DNA from: Pseudomonas sp. PSKL.D1
Lineage (GTDB): Bacteria > Pseudomonadota > Gammaproteobacteria > Pseudomonadales > Pseudomonadaceae
Length of the DNA stretch: 64,000 bases
Assembly: GCF_028898945.1 (NCBI RefSeq)
Contig: NZ_CP118607.1
Location: 1,474,001-1,538,000 of the forward strand
Reading direction: 5' to 3'
Shown: one piece after another, positions 25,155 through 33,183 of the stretch
How positions within the stretch are numbered: position 1 is the first letter of the stretch
Layout of the letters: every line of letters begins with the position of its first letter
Notes under the pieces: generated by a model
Told to the model about the DNA's origin: nothing
Databases searched by the model: none
The model's input: the letters and a program-made list of their open reading frames with translations, nothing else
Made by a program: the position numbers and the translations under genes

Positions 25155-26711
25155 TCAGGCCTTGCGCCGACTTCGCCATAACGCAACCGTCATCATCATG
25201 CTTACCACCGCCCAGCCCCAGGCCTGCTGGCTTTGCAGCCCTTCGCGATACAACTGCGGCAGCACGCCGGCCCCGATGATACAGGCCAGCAGCGTTACCT
25301 CCGCCCGGCTGGCCACCACCGGCCGCAACAGGTAAACCAGCGCTGGCAAGGCCAACGCCGGGGTAGGGAAGCTGCGATAACGCGGGTCGAACACCATCGC
25401 CAGCATGCTCACCGCAGCGGCAAACCCCGTCGCCAGCAGCATCCAACCCGCTTGGGCCTCGAACCAGGCAAACAGGCGCTGGCGCCAGCCGTCACGCTTG
25501 GCCAGCCCCAGCACGCCGTGCAGCAGTACCAGCAGGTTCAGCATGGCCAGCGCCACTGCCCACACCCATTCCCCGGCAAACCGCGCGTGGGTGCGCATCA
25601 ATTCCCCCCACAACCCGAGGCAACCTGCGCCAAACGCGGCGAGCAACGGCAGCAGCAGAGCGGCCAACGGGGTGGCGGGGCGCCCGGCCAGCATCAGCAT
25701 CATGCCCATCAGTGCAAGGGTGGCCAGCAACCACTGGGGCCAGTAGGCCAAATTGCTTACCGGCCCTTCGAGCACGCCCTTGTCTTGCCGGTCGGCATCG
25801 TAAAGCCCCCAATAACCGCCTACGGCCCCTTCGCTGGCGCGCTTCCAGGGTTGGTCGAACGCCTCGATCAGGTTGTACTGCCAGCCGTTGGCCTCGGCCA
25901 TGGCAACAAACCCACGGATAAAGCGCGCTTCGTTGGCGCGGCTGGGGACGGCGGTTTCTCGCTGTCGGCCTTCACTGGGCCAGCCGGTTTCGCCAATCAC
26001 GATACCCTTGGGTGCAAAGCGTTCGCCGAACTCCCGGCGCACGTCGGCAACATGGGCCAGCGCGTCGTCAATGCCGCGTGGGTCGTCCTCCCAATAAGGC
26101 AGCAGGTGGATGGTGAGAAAGTCCACCGCCGGGGCAATTTGCGGGTGCTGTAGCCAGAACTCCCAGACGTCGGCATAGGTCACCGGTACCTTTACCTGGC
26201 TTTTGACTTTGCTGATCAACCCGGCCAGTCGCTCGCCGGTGACCTCTTTGCGCAGCAGGGTTTCGTTGCCGACGATGACCGCACTGACGACGTCCGGGTT
26301 GGCGTTGGCAGAGTCAATCAGCAGCCCCACTTCTTGTTCGGTAATCACCGGGTCGGCACTGACCCAAGCCCCGAGCATCACCTTCAGCCCATGCTTGCGC
26401 GCCAACGCCGGTATCGCTTCAAGGCCGGTCATCGAATACGTGCGGATGCACTGAAATCGCTCGGCCAGCAGTGCCAGGTCGGCATCCATGCGCGCCGGGC
26501 GCAGGCGAAACGGCTGGTCGAAGGGCGACTGGTCCTTGTCGAACGGGGTGTAGGAAGCGCACTGCAACTTGTGCGTGGGGCTGGCCGCATCGGGCAGGTG
26601 CACCGGCTTGCCAAGCCCGTACCAGAGCGCCCCGAGGCCGGCAGCGGCCAGCAGGCAGGCGAGCAGGTACAGCGGCAGCAGGCGGGCGGCGTGGGGCATC
26701 GGGCGGTCCAT
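25155..26711 (-). CDS. GH17 beta-1,3-glucan-active enzyme with membrane domain
   Basis: This roughly 518-residue protein combines an N-terminal anchor (about 8-28) and a periplasmic glycoside hydrolase family 17 domain (about 50-330; acid/base Glu in VGNETLL, nucleophile Glu in GETGWPS). The C-terminal half is polytopic, with about seven helices. GH17 enzymes of this kind in pseudomonads act as beta-1,3-glucosyltransferases on periplasmic or exported glucans. The start is uncertain (26711, 26699 or a TTG at 26723), since no strong ribosome site is seen. Confidence 0.8.
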   Translation of the reverse strand: MDRPMPHAARLLPLYLLACLLAAAGLGALWYGLGKPVHLPDAASPTHKLQCASYTPFDKDQSPFDQPFRLRPARMDADLALLAERFQCIRTYSMTGLEAIPALARKHGLKVMLGAWVSADPVITEQEVGLLIDSANANPDVVSAVIVGNETLLRKEVTGERLAGLISKVKSQVKVPVTYADVWEFWLQHPQIAPAVDFLTIHLLPYWEDDPRGIDDALAHVADVRREFGERFAPKGIVIGETGWPSEGRQRETAVPSRANEARFIRGFVAMAEANGWQYNLIEAFDQPWKRASEGAVGGYWGLYDADRQDKGVLEGPVSNLAYWPQWLLATLALMGMMLMLAGRPATPLAALLLPLLAAFGAGCLGLWGELMRTHARFAGEWVWAVALAMLNLLVLLHGVLGLAKRDGWRQRLFAWFEAQAGWMLLATGFAAAVSMLAMVFDPRYRSFPTPALALPALVYLLRPVVASRAEVTLLACIIGAGVLPQLYREGLQSQQAWGWAVVSMMMTVALWRSRRKA

Positions 26712-26908
26712 CGTCAGGTGCAAAGCGATAGATAGTAGCCCGGCGCCAATCCTTTGGCATGCAAGGATCGCGCAGAGCTGCCCGCCACAGTGCCGCTAAT
26801 GGCACAGTGCTGTCGCATATGGTTGGGTTGCAGGTCGCAGCTGGAGCAGGTCGCGGTGTGTGGCAGGACGATGATGCAATCTCCAAGACCTGACGTGGGG
26901 ATGCTTTG

Positions 26909-27757
26909 ATGAGTATGCGACGTTTCCTGGGGGTGGGTACTGCCCTGGTATTGGCCATGAGCGCTGCGCAGGCAATGGCCAAAGAGGTAAGCATCGGTTA
27001 CGTGGACGGGTGGGCCGACAGTGTGGCCACCACCAACGTGGCCGCCGAAGTGATCAAGCAGAAACTTGGCTATGACGTGAAGCTGCAGGCGGTTGCCACC
27101 GGCATCATGTGGCAGGGCGTGGCCACCGGCAAACTTGACGCCATGCTCTCGGCCTGGCTGCCGGTCACCCATGGTGAATACTGGACCAAGAACAAGGACA
27201 ACGTGGTCGATTACGGCCCTAACTTCAAGGACGCCAAGATCGGCCTGATCGTGCCGGAGTACGTCAAGGCCAGCAGCATTGCCGACCTGAAGACCGACAC
27301 CACCTTCAAGCAGAAGATCGTCGGTATCGACGCAGGCTCGGGCGTGATGCTCAAGACCGACCAGGCCATCAAGGACTACGACCTTACCGGCTACAAGCTG
27401 CAGGCCAGCTCGGGCGCTGCGATGACCGCCGAACTGGGCCGGGCATACGCCAAGCAGCAGTCCATTGCAGTGACCGGTTGGGTGCCACACTGGATGTTCG
27501 CCAAGTGGAAGCTGAAGTTCCTCGAAGACCCGAAAGGCGTGTATGGCGCGGCCGAGACCGTGAACAGCATTGGCAGCAAAGAGCTGGCGAGCAAGGCGCC
27601 GGAAGTGGCGGAGTTCCTGAAGAAATTCAGCTGGCAGTCCAAGGACGAGATCGGCGAGGTGATGCTGGCGATCCAGGAAGGTGCCAAGCCTGAAGCGGCG
27701 GCCAAGGATTGGGTGGCCAAGCATCCGGACCGCGTGAAGGAGTGGACCGGTAAGTAG
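26909..27757 (+). CDS. Glycine betaine/choline-type periplasmic binding protein (OpuAC family)
   Basis: The 282-residue protein has a signal peptide (to about residue 24, AMA) and the OpuAC/ProX fold. Its aromatic residues (VDGWADS, GIMWQG, LSAWLP, GWVPHWMF) would cage a quaternary ammonium ligand such as glycine betaine. GGGG lies eight bases before the ATG. No ATPase or permease gene adjoins it, so it is an orphan binding protein that must work with a transporter elsewhere. Confidence 0.85.
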   Translation: MSMRRFLGVGTALVLAMSAAQAMAKEVSIGYVDGWADSVATTNVAAEVIKQKLGYDVKLQAVATGIMWQGVATGKLDAMLSAWLPVTHGEYWTKNKDNVVDYGPNFKDAKIGLIVPEYVKASSIADLKTDTTFKQKIVGIDAGSGVMLKTDQAIKDYDLTGYKLQASSGAAMTAELGRAYAKQQSIAVTGWVPHWMFAKWKLKFLEDPKGVYGAAETVNSIGSKELASKAPEVAEFLKKFSWQSKDEIGEVMLAIQEGAKPEAAAKDWVAKHPDRVKEWTGK

Positions 27758-27774
27758 GTCCAAGGGCCAGTTCG

Positions 27775-27849
27775 GGGCCATCGCGGATAAATCCGCTCCT
27801 ACAGGGATAGCTGGAACCCTGTAGGAGCGGATTTATCCGCGAAAGGGCC
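27775..27849. repeat. REP pair (GCGGATAAATCCGC type)
   Basis: Inverted copies with CTCCTACAGG facing CCTGTAGGAG around a 14-nt spacer, placed just after the binding-protein gene. Confidence 0.85.
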
Positions 27850-27977
27850 GTCGCTTTGTTACGCAATCTGTAAAACACCGTTGCATCTAAGACTAAGGTC
27901 GTCTGGTTGGCGTCGTACGGCAGCATAAAGTGAAGGTGTGGGTTCCATCCCCTATCTGTGCTGCTAGGACAAAAACA

Positions 27978-28289
27978 ATGAACGACAGCATTTACCTCTC
28001 GATACAAAACAGCCCCCGCTTCAAGGAGCTGGTCAGCAAACGCGAGCGCTTCGCCTGGATCCTCTCGGCGATCATGCTCGGCCTCTACTGCGCTTTCATC
28101 CTCCTCATCGCCTACGGCCCGCAAGTGCTTGGCGCCAAGCTCAGCCCGGACTCGTCGATCACCTGGGGCATCCCCCTGGGCGTTGGCCTGATCCTCTCGG
28201 CGTTCGTGCTGACCGGCATCTACGTGCGCCGCGCCAATGGCGAATTCGATGAGCTGAACAAGGCCATCCTGAAGGAGGCGCAACAATGA
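27978..28289 (+). CDS. yjcH: DUF485 membrane protein, acetate uptake partner
   Basis: The 103-residue protein of family DUF485 has two transmembrane helices (about 27-47 and 64-84) with cytoplasmic charged ends. It regularly precedes actP and is thought to assist the symporter. Its stop overlaps the actP start (ATGA). AGGAC lies upstream of the ATG at 27978. Confidence 0.87.
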   Translation: MNDSIYLSIQNSPRFKELVSKRERFAWILSAIMLGLYCAFILLIAYGPQVLGAKLSPDSSITWGIPLGVGLILSAFVLTGIYVRRANGEFDELNKAILKEAQQ

Positions 28290-29950
28290 TCCGCCACGCC
28301 AAAGCTTTGGCCGTACTGGCCTGCGGCGTTTTCGCACCCGCCGTGTGGGCCGCCGATGCCCTGACCGGCGAGGTGCAGAAACAGCCGCTGAACGTTTCGG
28401 CGATCGCCATGTTCGTGGCGTTCGTTGCCTTTACTCTGGGGATCACCTACTGGGCCTCCAAACGCAACAAATCGGCGGCCGACTACTACGCCGCCGGTGG
28501 CAAGATCACCGGGTTTCAAAACGGCCTGGCGATTGCCGGTGACTACATGTCGGCGGCCTCGTTCCTGGGAATTTCCGCGCTGGTGTTCACGTCGGGCTAC
28601 GACGGCCTGATCTACTCCATCGGCTTTTTGGTCGGCTGGCCGATCATCCTGTTCCTGATCGCCGAACGCCTGCGCAACCTGGGCAAATACACCTTTGCCG
28701 ACGTGGCGTCGTACCGCCTCGGGCAAAAAGAAATCCGCACCCTGTCGGCCTCCGGCTCGCTGGTGGTAGTGGCCTTCTACCTGATTGCCCAGATGGTCGG
28801 TGCCGGCAAGCTCATCGAGTTGCTGTTTGGCCTGGACTACCACGTTGCGGTCATCCTGGTGGGTATCCTGATGTGCCTGTACGTGCTGTTCGGCGGCATG
28901 CTGGCCACCACCTGGGTGCAGATCATCAAGGCGGTGTTGCTGCTGTCCGGTGCCAGCTTCATGGCGCTGATGGTGATGAAGCACGTGGGCTTCGACTTCA
29001 ACACCCTGTTCTCCGAGGCGATCAAGGTGCACGCCAAGGGTGAAGCGATCATGAGCCCGGGCGGCCTGGTCAAAGACCCGATCTCGGCATTCTCGCTGGG
29101 CCTGGCACTGATGTTCGGTACCGCCGGCCTGCCGCATATCCTGATGCGCTTCTTCACCGTCAGCGACGCCAAGGAAGCCCGCAAGAGCGTGCTGTATGCC
29201 ACCGGCTTCATCGGTTACTTCTACATCCTGACCTTCATCATCGGCTTTGGCGCGATCCTGCTGGTCAGCACCAACCCCGACTTCAAGGACGCCGCCGGCG
29301 CCCTGATCGGCGGCAACAACATGGCGGCGGTGCACCTGGCAGATGCCGTGGGTGGCAGCGTGTTCCTGGGCTTCATTTCGGCAGTAGCCTTCGCCACCAT
29401 CCTGGCGGTGGTTGCCGGCCTGACCCTGGCCGGTGCCTCGGCGGTGTCCCATGACCTGTACGCCAGCGTTTGGCGCAAGGGCAAGGCCAATGACAAGGAC
29501 GAGATCCGCGTGTCGAAGATCACCACCATTGCCTTGGGCGTGCTGGCGATCGGCCTGGGCATCCTGTTCGAGAAGCAGAACATCGCCTTCATGGTGGGCC
29601 TGGCGTTCTCCATTGCTGCCAGCTGCAACTTCCCGGTGCTGCTGCTCTCGATGTACTGGAAGAAGCTGACTACCCGCGGCGCCATGATTGGCGGCTGGCT
29701 GGGCCTGATCAGCGCGGTGACGCTGATGGTGCTCGGCCCGACCATCTGGGTACAGATTCTCGGCCACGAGAAAGCCATCTACCCGTACGAGTACCCTGCG
29801 CTGTTCTCGATGATCATTGCCTTTGCCGGTATCTGGTTCTTCTCGGTTACCGACAAGTCCAAGGCTGCTGATGACGAGCGTGCGCTGTTCTACCCGCAGT
29901 TTGTGCGTTCGCAAACAGGCCTGGGGGCCTCGGGCGCTGTGTCGCACTGA
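28286..29950 (+). CDS. actP: Cation/acetate symporter ActP
   Basis: The 554-residue sodium:solute symporter family protein takes up acetate and other short monocarboxylates. It has a signal-like N-terminus (ending VWA), about thirteen transmembrane segments, and the family sequence [20 protein letters not shown] around residues 70-89. It is translationally coupled to yjcH and followed by a strong terminator, so yjcH-actP is a complete two-gene operon. Confidence 0.93.
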   Translation: MIRHAKALAVLACGVFAPAVWAADALTGEVQKQPLNVSAIAMFVAFVAFTLGITYWASKRNKSAADYYAAGGKITGFQNGLAIAGDYMSAASFLGISALVFTSGYDGLIYSIGFLVGWPIILFLIAERLRNLGKYTFADVASYRLGQKEIRTLSASGSLVVVAFYLIAQMVGAGKLIELLFGLDYHVAVILVGILMCLYVLFGGMLATTWVQIIKAVLLLSGASFMALMVMKHVGFDFNTLFSEAIKVHAKGEAIMSPGGLVKDPISAFSLGLALMFGTAGLPHILMRFFTVSDAKEARKSVLYATGFIGYFYILTFIIGFGAILLVSTNPDFKDAAGALIGGNNMAAVHLADAVGGSVFLGFISAVAFATILAVVAGLTLAGASAVSHDLYASVWRKGKANDKDEIRVSKITTIALGVLAIGLGILFEKQNIAFMVGLAFSIAASCNFPVLLLSMYWKKLTTRGAMIGGWLGLISAVTLMVLGPTIWVQILGHEKAIYPYEYPALFSMIIAFAGIWFFSVTDKSKAADDERALFYPQFVRSQTGLGASGAVSH

Positions 29951-29963
29951 GCCATTGCCCCAT

Positions 29964-29994
29964 AAAAAAACCGCGCTTCGGCGCGGTTTTTTTT
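29964..29994. terminator. Bidirectional intrinsic terminator after actP
   Basis: CCGCGC-TTCG-GCGCGG with seven A before and eight T after (29964-29994). It can stop actP from the left and the small minus-strand gene from the right. Confidence 0.9.
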
Positions 29995-30005
29995 ATTTGT
30001 TGCGG

Positions 30006-30158
30006 CTAGATCATGCCCAGTAACAACAGCACCAGCAGAATCACAAGCACCACGCCGACGATGCCGGACGGGCCATAGCCCCAGCTGCGCGAGTGCGGGA
30101 AGACCGGTAAGCCACCAATCAGTAGAAGGATCAGGATGATGATGAGGATCGTGGTCAT
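30006..30158 (-). CDS. DUF3309-type tiny membrane protein
   Basis: The 50-residue product starts at 30158 after AAGGA with good spacing. It reads as a first helix MTTILIIILILLLIGG, a loop PVFPHSRSWGYGPSG and a second helix to the end. This matches small DUF3309 proteins, whose function is unknown. It is convergent with actP and shares its terminator. Confidence 0.8.
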   Translation of the reverse strand: MTTILIIILILLLIGGLPVFPHSRSWGYGPSGIVGVVLVILLVLLLLGMI

Positions 30159-30269
30159 GAAGGAGTCCTTGCGTGGTTGAGGGTCAAGGGCCTCGGACTG
30201 CTGGCCTCTTGCTAATTCGGACTGCTGCCGCTTTGGAAAGATTCCATTTGTGTGTTGCCTGTGCTGACG

Positions 30270-30335
30270 TCATCGCGGATAAATCCGCTCCTACACATAA
30301 CCCCTGTAGGAGCGGATTCATCCGCGATGAGGCCC
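30270..30335. repeat. REP pair (GCGGATAAATCCGC type)
   Basis: An inverted pair with a short spacer (about 10 bases) upstream of the short-chain dehydrogenase gene; the right copy has ATTCATCC in place of ATTTATCC. Confidence 0.83.
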
Positions 30336-30444
30336 TCATTGACCACCCAGTCATGCCTGCCCATTCACTACCCTGATGAACCCTGCTTTGCGCAATTGCC
30401 TTGATTAGACTCGATTCACAATCAGTCAACACAAGGCCAGCCCC

Positions 30445-31254
30445 ATGCAAAACCGCATCATGATCACCGGCGCCGGTTCAGGCCTCGGCCGCGAAATCGC
30501 CCTGCGTTGGGCGCGCGAGGGCTGGCGCCTGGCGCTGGCCGATGTCAACGAAGCCGGCCTGCGCGACACCCTGGAGCAGGTGCGTGCGGCGGGTGGTGAG
30601 GGCTTCACCCAGCGCTGCGATGTGCGCGACTACAGCCAGCTCACCGCCCTGGCCCAGGCCTGCGAAGAGAAGTTCGGCGGCATCGATGCCATCGTCAACA
30701 ATGCCGGTGTCGCCTCGGGCGGGTTCTTTGCCGAACTGTCGCTGGAGGACTGGGACTGGCAGATCGCCGTCAACCTGATGGGCGTGGTCAAGGGCTGCAA
30801 GGCGTTCCTGCCGCTGCTGGAGCGCAGCAAGGGGCGCATCATCAACGTGGCCTCCATGGCCGCCTTGATGCAGGGGCCGGGCATGAGCAACTACAACGTT
30901 GCCAAGGCCGGGGTGCTGGCCCTGTCGGAAAGCCTGCTGGTGGAGCTGCGCCAGCTGGAAGTGGCGGTGCACGTAGTGTGCCCGTCCTTCTTCCAGACCA
31001 ACCTGCTGGACTCGTTCCGCGGGCCGAACCCGGCCATGAAAGCCCAGGTGGGCAAGTTGCTGGAAGGCTCGCCCATCAGCGCGGCGGACATCGCCGACTA
31101 CATTCATGAGCAGGTAGCAGCCGGGGAGTTCCTGATTTTGCCGCACGAAGCCGGGCGTCAGGCATGGCAGCTCAAGCAGCAAGCGCCGCAGCGGCTGTAT
31201 GACGAGATGGCGGAGATGGCGGTGAAGATGCGAGCCAAGGCGCAAACGCGCTGA
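30445..31254 (+). CDS. Short-chain dehydrogenase/reductase
   Basis: The 269-residue classical SDR has the cofactor motif TGAGSGLG (8-15), NNAG, a catalytic Ser in VASMAAL, and YNVAK (about 150). The Asp in ALADVNE after the second strand suggests NAD preference. A hydrophobic substrate is likely from the C-terminal substrate loop, but the substrate is unknown. It is the last gene before the rsmI leader on the same strand. Confidence 0.85.
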   Translation: MQNRIMITGAGSGLGREIALRWAREGWRLALADVNEAGLRDTLEQVRAAGGEGFTQRCDVRDYSQLTALAQACEEKFGGIDAIVNNAGVASGGFFAELSLEDWDWQIAVNLMGVVKGCKAFLPLLERSKGRIINVASMAALMQGPGMSNYNVAKAGVLALSESLLVELRQLEVAVHVVCPSFFQTNLLDSFRGPNPAMKAQVGKLLEGSPISAADIADYIHEQVAAGEFLILPHEAGRQAWQLKQQAPQRLYDEMAEMAVKMRAKAQTR

Positions 31255-31255
31255 T

Positions 31256-31380
31256 TGTAGGATGTGTCTGTAGGATGTTTTACCTGTAGCTGTAGGAGCA
31301 TTCTGAATTAGTGGTGAAGTATTGAGTAGCCGAATATCCCCATGCAGGCTGGGGTTTTCCCAGTTTGCAGGAGGATTGGA
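31256..31380 (+). promoter_or_regulatory. rsmI leader with repeated GGA motifs
   Basis: TGTAGGATGT occurs twice (31256-31265, 31269-31278), matching the 3' part of the CsrA/Rsm SELEX site (AGGAUGU). Nearer the gene a small hairpin CTGGG/CCCAG (31349-31363) precedes AGGAGGATTGGA (31369-31380), where the ribosome site itself carries GGA motifs. Binding by Rsm proteins is inferred; the upstream copies may partly be REP remnants. Confidence 0.4.
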
Positions 31381-31382
31381 CG

Positions 31383-31571
31383 ATGTTGGTGATTGGCCGT
31401 GAAGTGGGCGAGGTCATCGTCATTGGCGATGACATTCACATCAAGGTGGTAGAGACCCGGGATGGCATGGTGCGTTTCGGTGTGTGTGCGCCGCGTGAGG
31501 TGCCAGTACACCGGGCCGAGGTGTACAAACGGATCAAGGCAGGGGAGGCGCGCAAGGTGAAGATGGCCTGA
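31383..31571 (+). CDS. rsmI: CsrA/RsmA-family RNA-binding regulator
   Basis: The 62-residue CsrA homologue binds GGA motifs in mRNA leaders and blocks or alters translation. It begins MLVIGREVGE, close to the canonical start; Arg6 is kept but Arg7 is Glu. The RNA-contacting VPVHRAEVYKRI segment with the critical Arg near position 44 is intact. Gene context next to this dehydrogenase fits RsmI, the third Rsm protein of P. putida beside RsmA and RsmE. AGGAGG lies eight bases upstream. Confidence 0.87.
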   Translation: MLVIGREVGEVIVIGDDIHIKVVETRDGMVRFGVCAPREVPVHRAEVYKRIKAGEARKVKMA

Positions 31572-31576
31572 GTTGG

Positions 31577-31624
31577 CCTGTACCGGCCCTTTCGCGGGTG
31601 AACCCGCGAAAGGGCCGGTACAGG
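31577..31624. terminator. 48-bp perfect palindrome between convergent genes
   Basis: Two 23-bp arms (CCTGTACCGGCCCTTTCGCG and GGT on the left) pair without mismatch around a GA centre. It starts six bases after rsmI and touches the stop codon of the yheU gene. It should form a very stable hairpin and act as a bidirectional terminator or transcript-end stabiliser; it has no T tract. It looks related to REPs but lacks the CTCCTACA core. Confidence 0.65.
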
Positions 31625-31852
31625 TTAATCCAGCAACTCCCGAGGCACATCATGCCTGGCCAGCAACTGGCACTGCTGGCTCTCGGGGTCGAAGAGGATG
31701 AACGCCTGCCCTTTGGCCAATGCCTGACGCACCCGCAGCACACGGGTTTCCAGCGGTGTGTCGTCGCCATTGTCGGTGCCGTCGCGGGTTACGAAGTCCT
31801 CGATCAGGCGCGTCAGGGTGTCAGCTTCTAGTTGGTCGTAAGGGATCAGCAT
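31625..31852 (-). CDS. yheU: YheU-family small protein
   Basis: The 75-residue protein starts MLIPYDQLEADTL and matches the YheU (UPF0270) family of small cytoplasmic proteins of unknown function. The start at 31852 is chosen because E. coli YheU begins MLIP; an ATG nine bases upstream also fits. Confidence 0.82.
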   Translation of the reverse strand: MLIPYDQLEADTLTRLIEDFVTRDGTDNGDDTPLETRVLRVRQALAKGQAFILFDPESQQCQLLARHDVPRELLD

Positions 31853-31907
31853 GGGCAACATTCTGTTTCATTGAACGATGCCGCCATCCTACGCCAAACC
31901 GGGCGCG

Positions 31908-33092
31908 TCAGTCTTTGTTTCCCAACAGGCTGTCCACCACCGGTACCCGCGTGTCGCTGCCCATCTGGGTTTCATGTTCCAGCTGATGGCTGAAGCGCTC
32001 GAGCGAGCCGTTGGCCGGTTGCGAGTCGCTGGCGAACACCGGCGGGCTCAGCAAGTAGGCGGCCAGCAGGCGGCTGAGGGTGGCAAGGCTGTCGATGTGC
32101 GTGCGTTCGTAGCCGTGGGTGGCGTCGCAGCCGAATGCCACCAGCGCGGTGCGGATGTCGTGCCCGGCCGTCACGGCGGAATGGGCATCGCTGAAGTAAT
32201 AGCGGAACAGGTCACGTTTCACCGGCAAGTCCTGGTCACCGGCCAGTTTCAGCAGGTGACGTGAAAGGTGGTAGTCATAAGGCCCCGAGGAGTCCTGCAT
32301 GGCCACGCTCACCGCATGTTCGCTGGACGCCTGGCCAGGCGCGACGGGGGCGATATCGATGCCAACGAATTCGCTCACGTCCCAAGGCAGGGCCGCGGCG
32401 GCACCTGAGCCGGTTTCTTCGGTGATGGTGAACAGCGGGTGGCAGTCGATCAGTGGCTGTTGCCCACTTTCCACCACGGTTTTCAACGCCGTGAGCAATG
32501 CAGCCACACCCGCTTTGTCGTCCAGATGACGGGCGCTGATGTGGCCGCTTTCGGTGAACTCCGGCAGCGGGTCGAAGGCCACGAAATCACCGATGGCGAT
32601 GCCTAAGGCCTCGCAGTCGGCGCGGGTGGCGCAGTAGGCATCCAGGCGCACTTCCACGTGCTCCCAGCTGACTGGCATCTGGTCGATGGCGGTGTTGAAG
32701 GCATGCCCGCTGGCCATCAGCGGCAGCACGCTGCCGCGAAACACGCCGGTGTCGGTAAAAATGCTGACCCGGCTGCCTTCGGCGAAGCGGCTGGACCAGC
32801 AGCCCACCGGGGCCAGGGCCAGGCGGCCGTTGTCCTGCAACTGGCGCACGCTGGCGCCGATGGTGTCGAGGTGGGCCGAAACGGCACGGTCGGGGGAGTT
32901 CTGCCGGCCCTTGAGGGTGGCGCGGATGGTGCCGCGGCGGGTCAGCTCGTAGGGGATGCCCAGCTCGTCCAGGCGTTCGGCCACGTAGCGCACGATGGTG
33001 TCGGTGAAACCGGTGGGGCTGGGGATGGACAGCATTTCCAGCAGCACGCGCTTGAGGTAGTCGAGGTCGGGTTCGGGGTGTTGTTGAGGCAT
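31908..33092 (-). CDS. M42/M20-like peptidase of the NAGGN osmoprotectant cluster
   Basis: The 394-residue metallopeptidase-like protein has zinc-site motifs SAHLDTIG (about 71-78), ARHLDDKAG, ITEETGSG and the terminal THGYERTH. Homologues are regularly encoded next to the two enzymes that make N-acetylglutaminylglutamine amide (NAGGN) and are annotated as the M42 peptidase of that system; it may turn over the dipeptide osmolyte. AAAGGAG precedes the ATG at 33092. A REP pair separates it from the ngg-type gene. Confidence 0.85.
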   Translation of the reverse strand: MPQQHPEPDLDYLKRVLLEMLSIPSPTGFTDTIVRYVAERLDELGIPYELTRRGTIRATLKGRQNSPDRAVSAHLDTIGASVRQLQDNGRLALAPVGCWSSRFAEGSRVSIFTDTGVFRGSVLPLMASGHAFNTAIDQMPVSWEHVEVRLDAYCATRADCEALGIAIGDFVAFDPLPEFTESGHISARHLDDKAGVAALLTALKTVVESGQQPLIDCHPLFTITEETGSGAAAALPWDVSEFVGIDIAPVAPGQASSEHAVSVAMQDSSGPYDYHLSRHLLKLAGDQDLPVKRDLFRYYFSDAHSAVTAGHDIRTALVAFGCDATHGYERTHIDSLATLSRLLAAYLLSPPVFASDSQPANGSLERFSHQLEHETQMGSDTRVPVVDSLLGNKD

Positions 33093-33122
33093 GTGTTCTC
33101 CTTTGAGGCTTGTGCCAGCTTT

Positions 33123-33183
33123 GCCGGCCCTTCGCGGCTGAAGCCGCTCCTACAGGGAGCGCGCTTTCAGCCGCGATGGCCGT
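33123..33183. repeat. REP pair, right copy shortened (GCGGCTGAAGCCGC type)
   Basis: The left copy is intact through CTCCTACAGG. The right copy retains GCTTTCAGCCGCGATGGCC but has lost most of its TGTAGGAGCGG core. The site lies between the peptidase and the NAGGN synthetase genes. Confidence 0.75.

Noticed and set aside
27880..27977. Sigma-54 or two-component regulator site before yjcH-actP
   Set aside because: Acetate uptake genes are often regulated by a sensor pair, but no spacing or motif here is convincing enough to name a site.
28220..29947. 575-codon open frame opposite actP
   Set aside because: It has a His/Gln-rich composition typical of antisense shadows and no recognisable domain.
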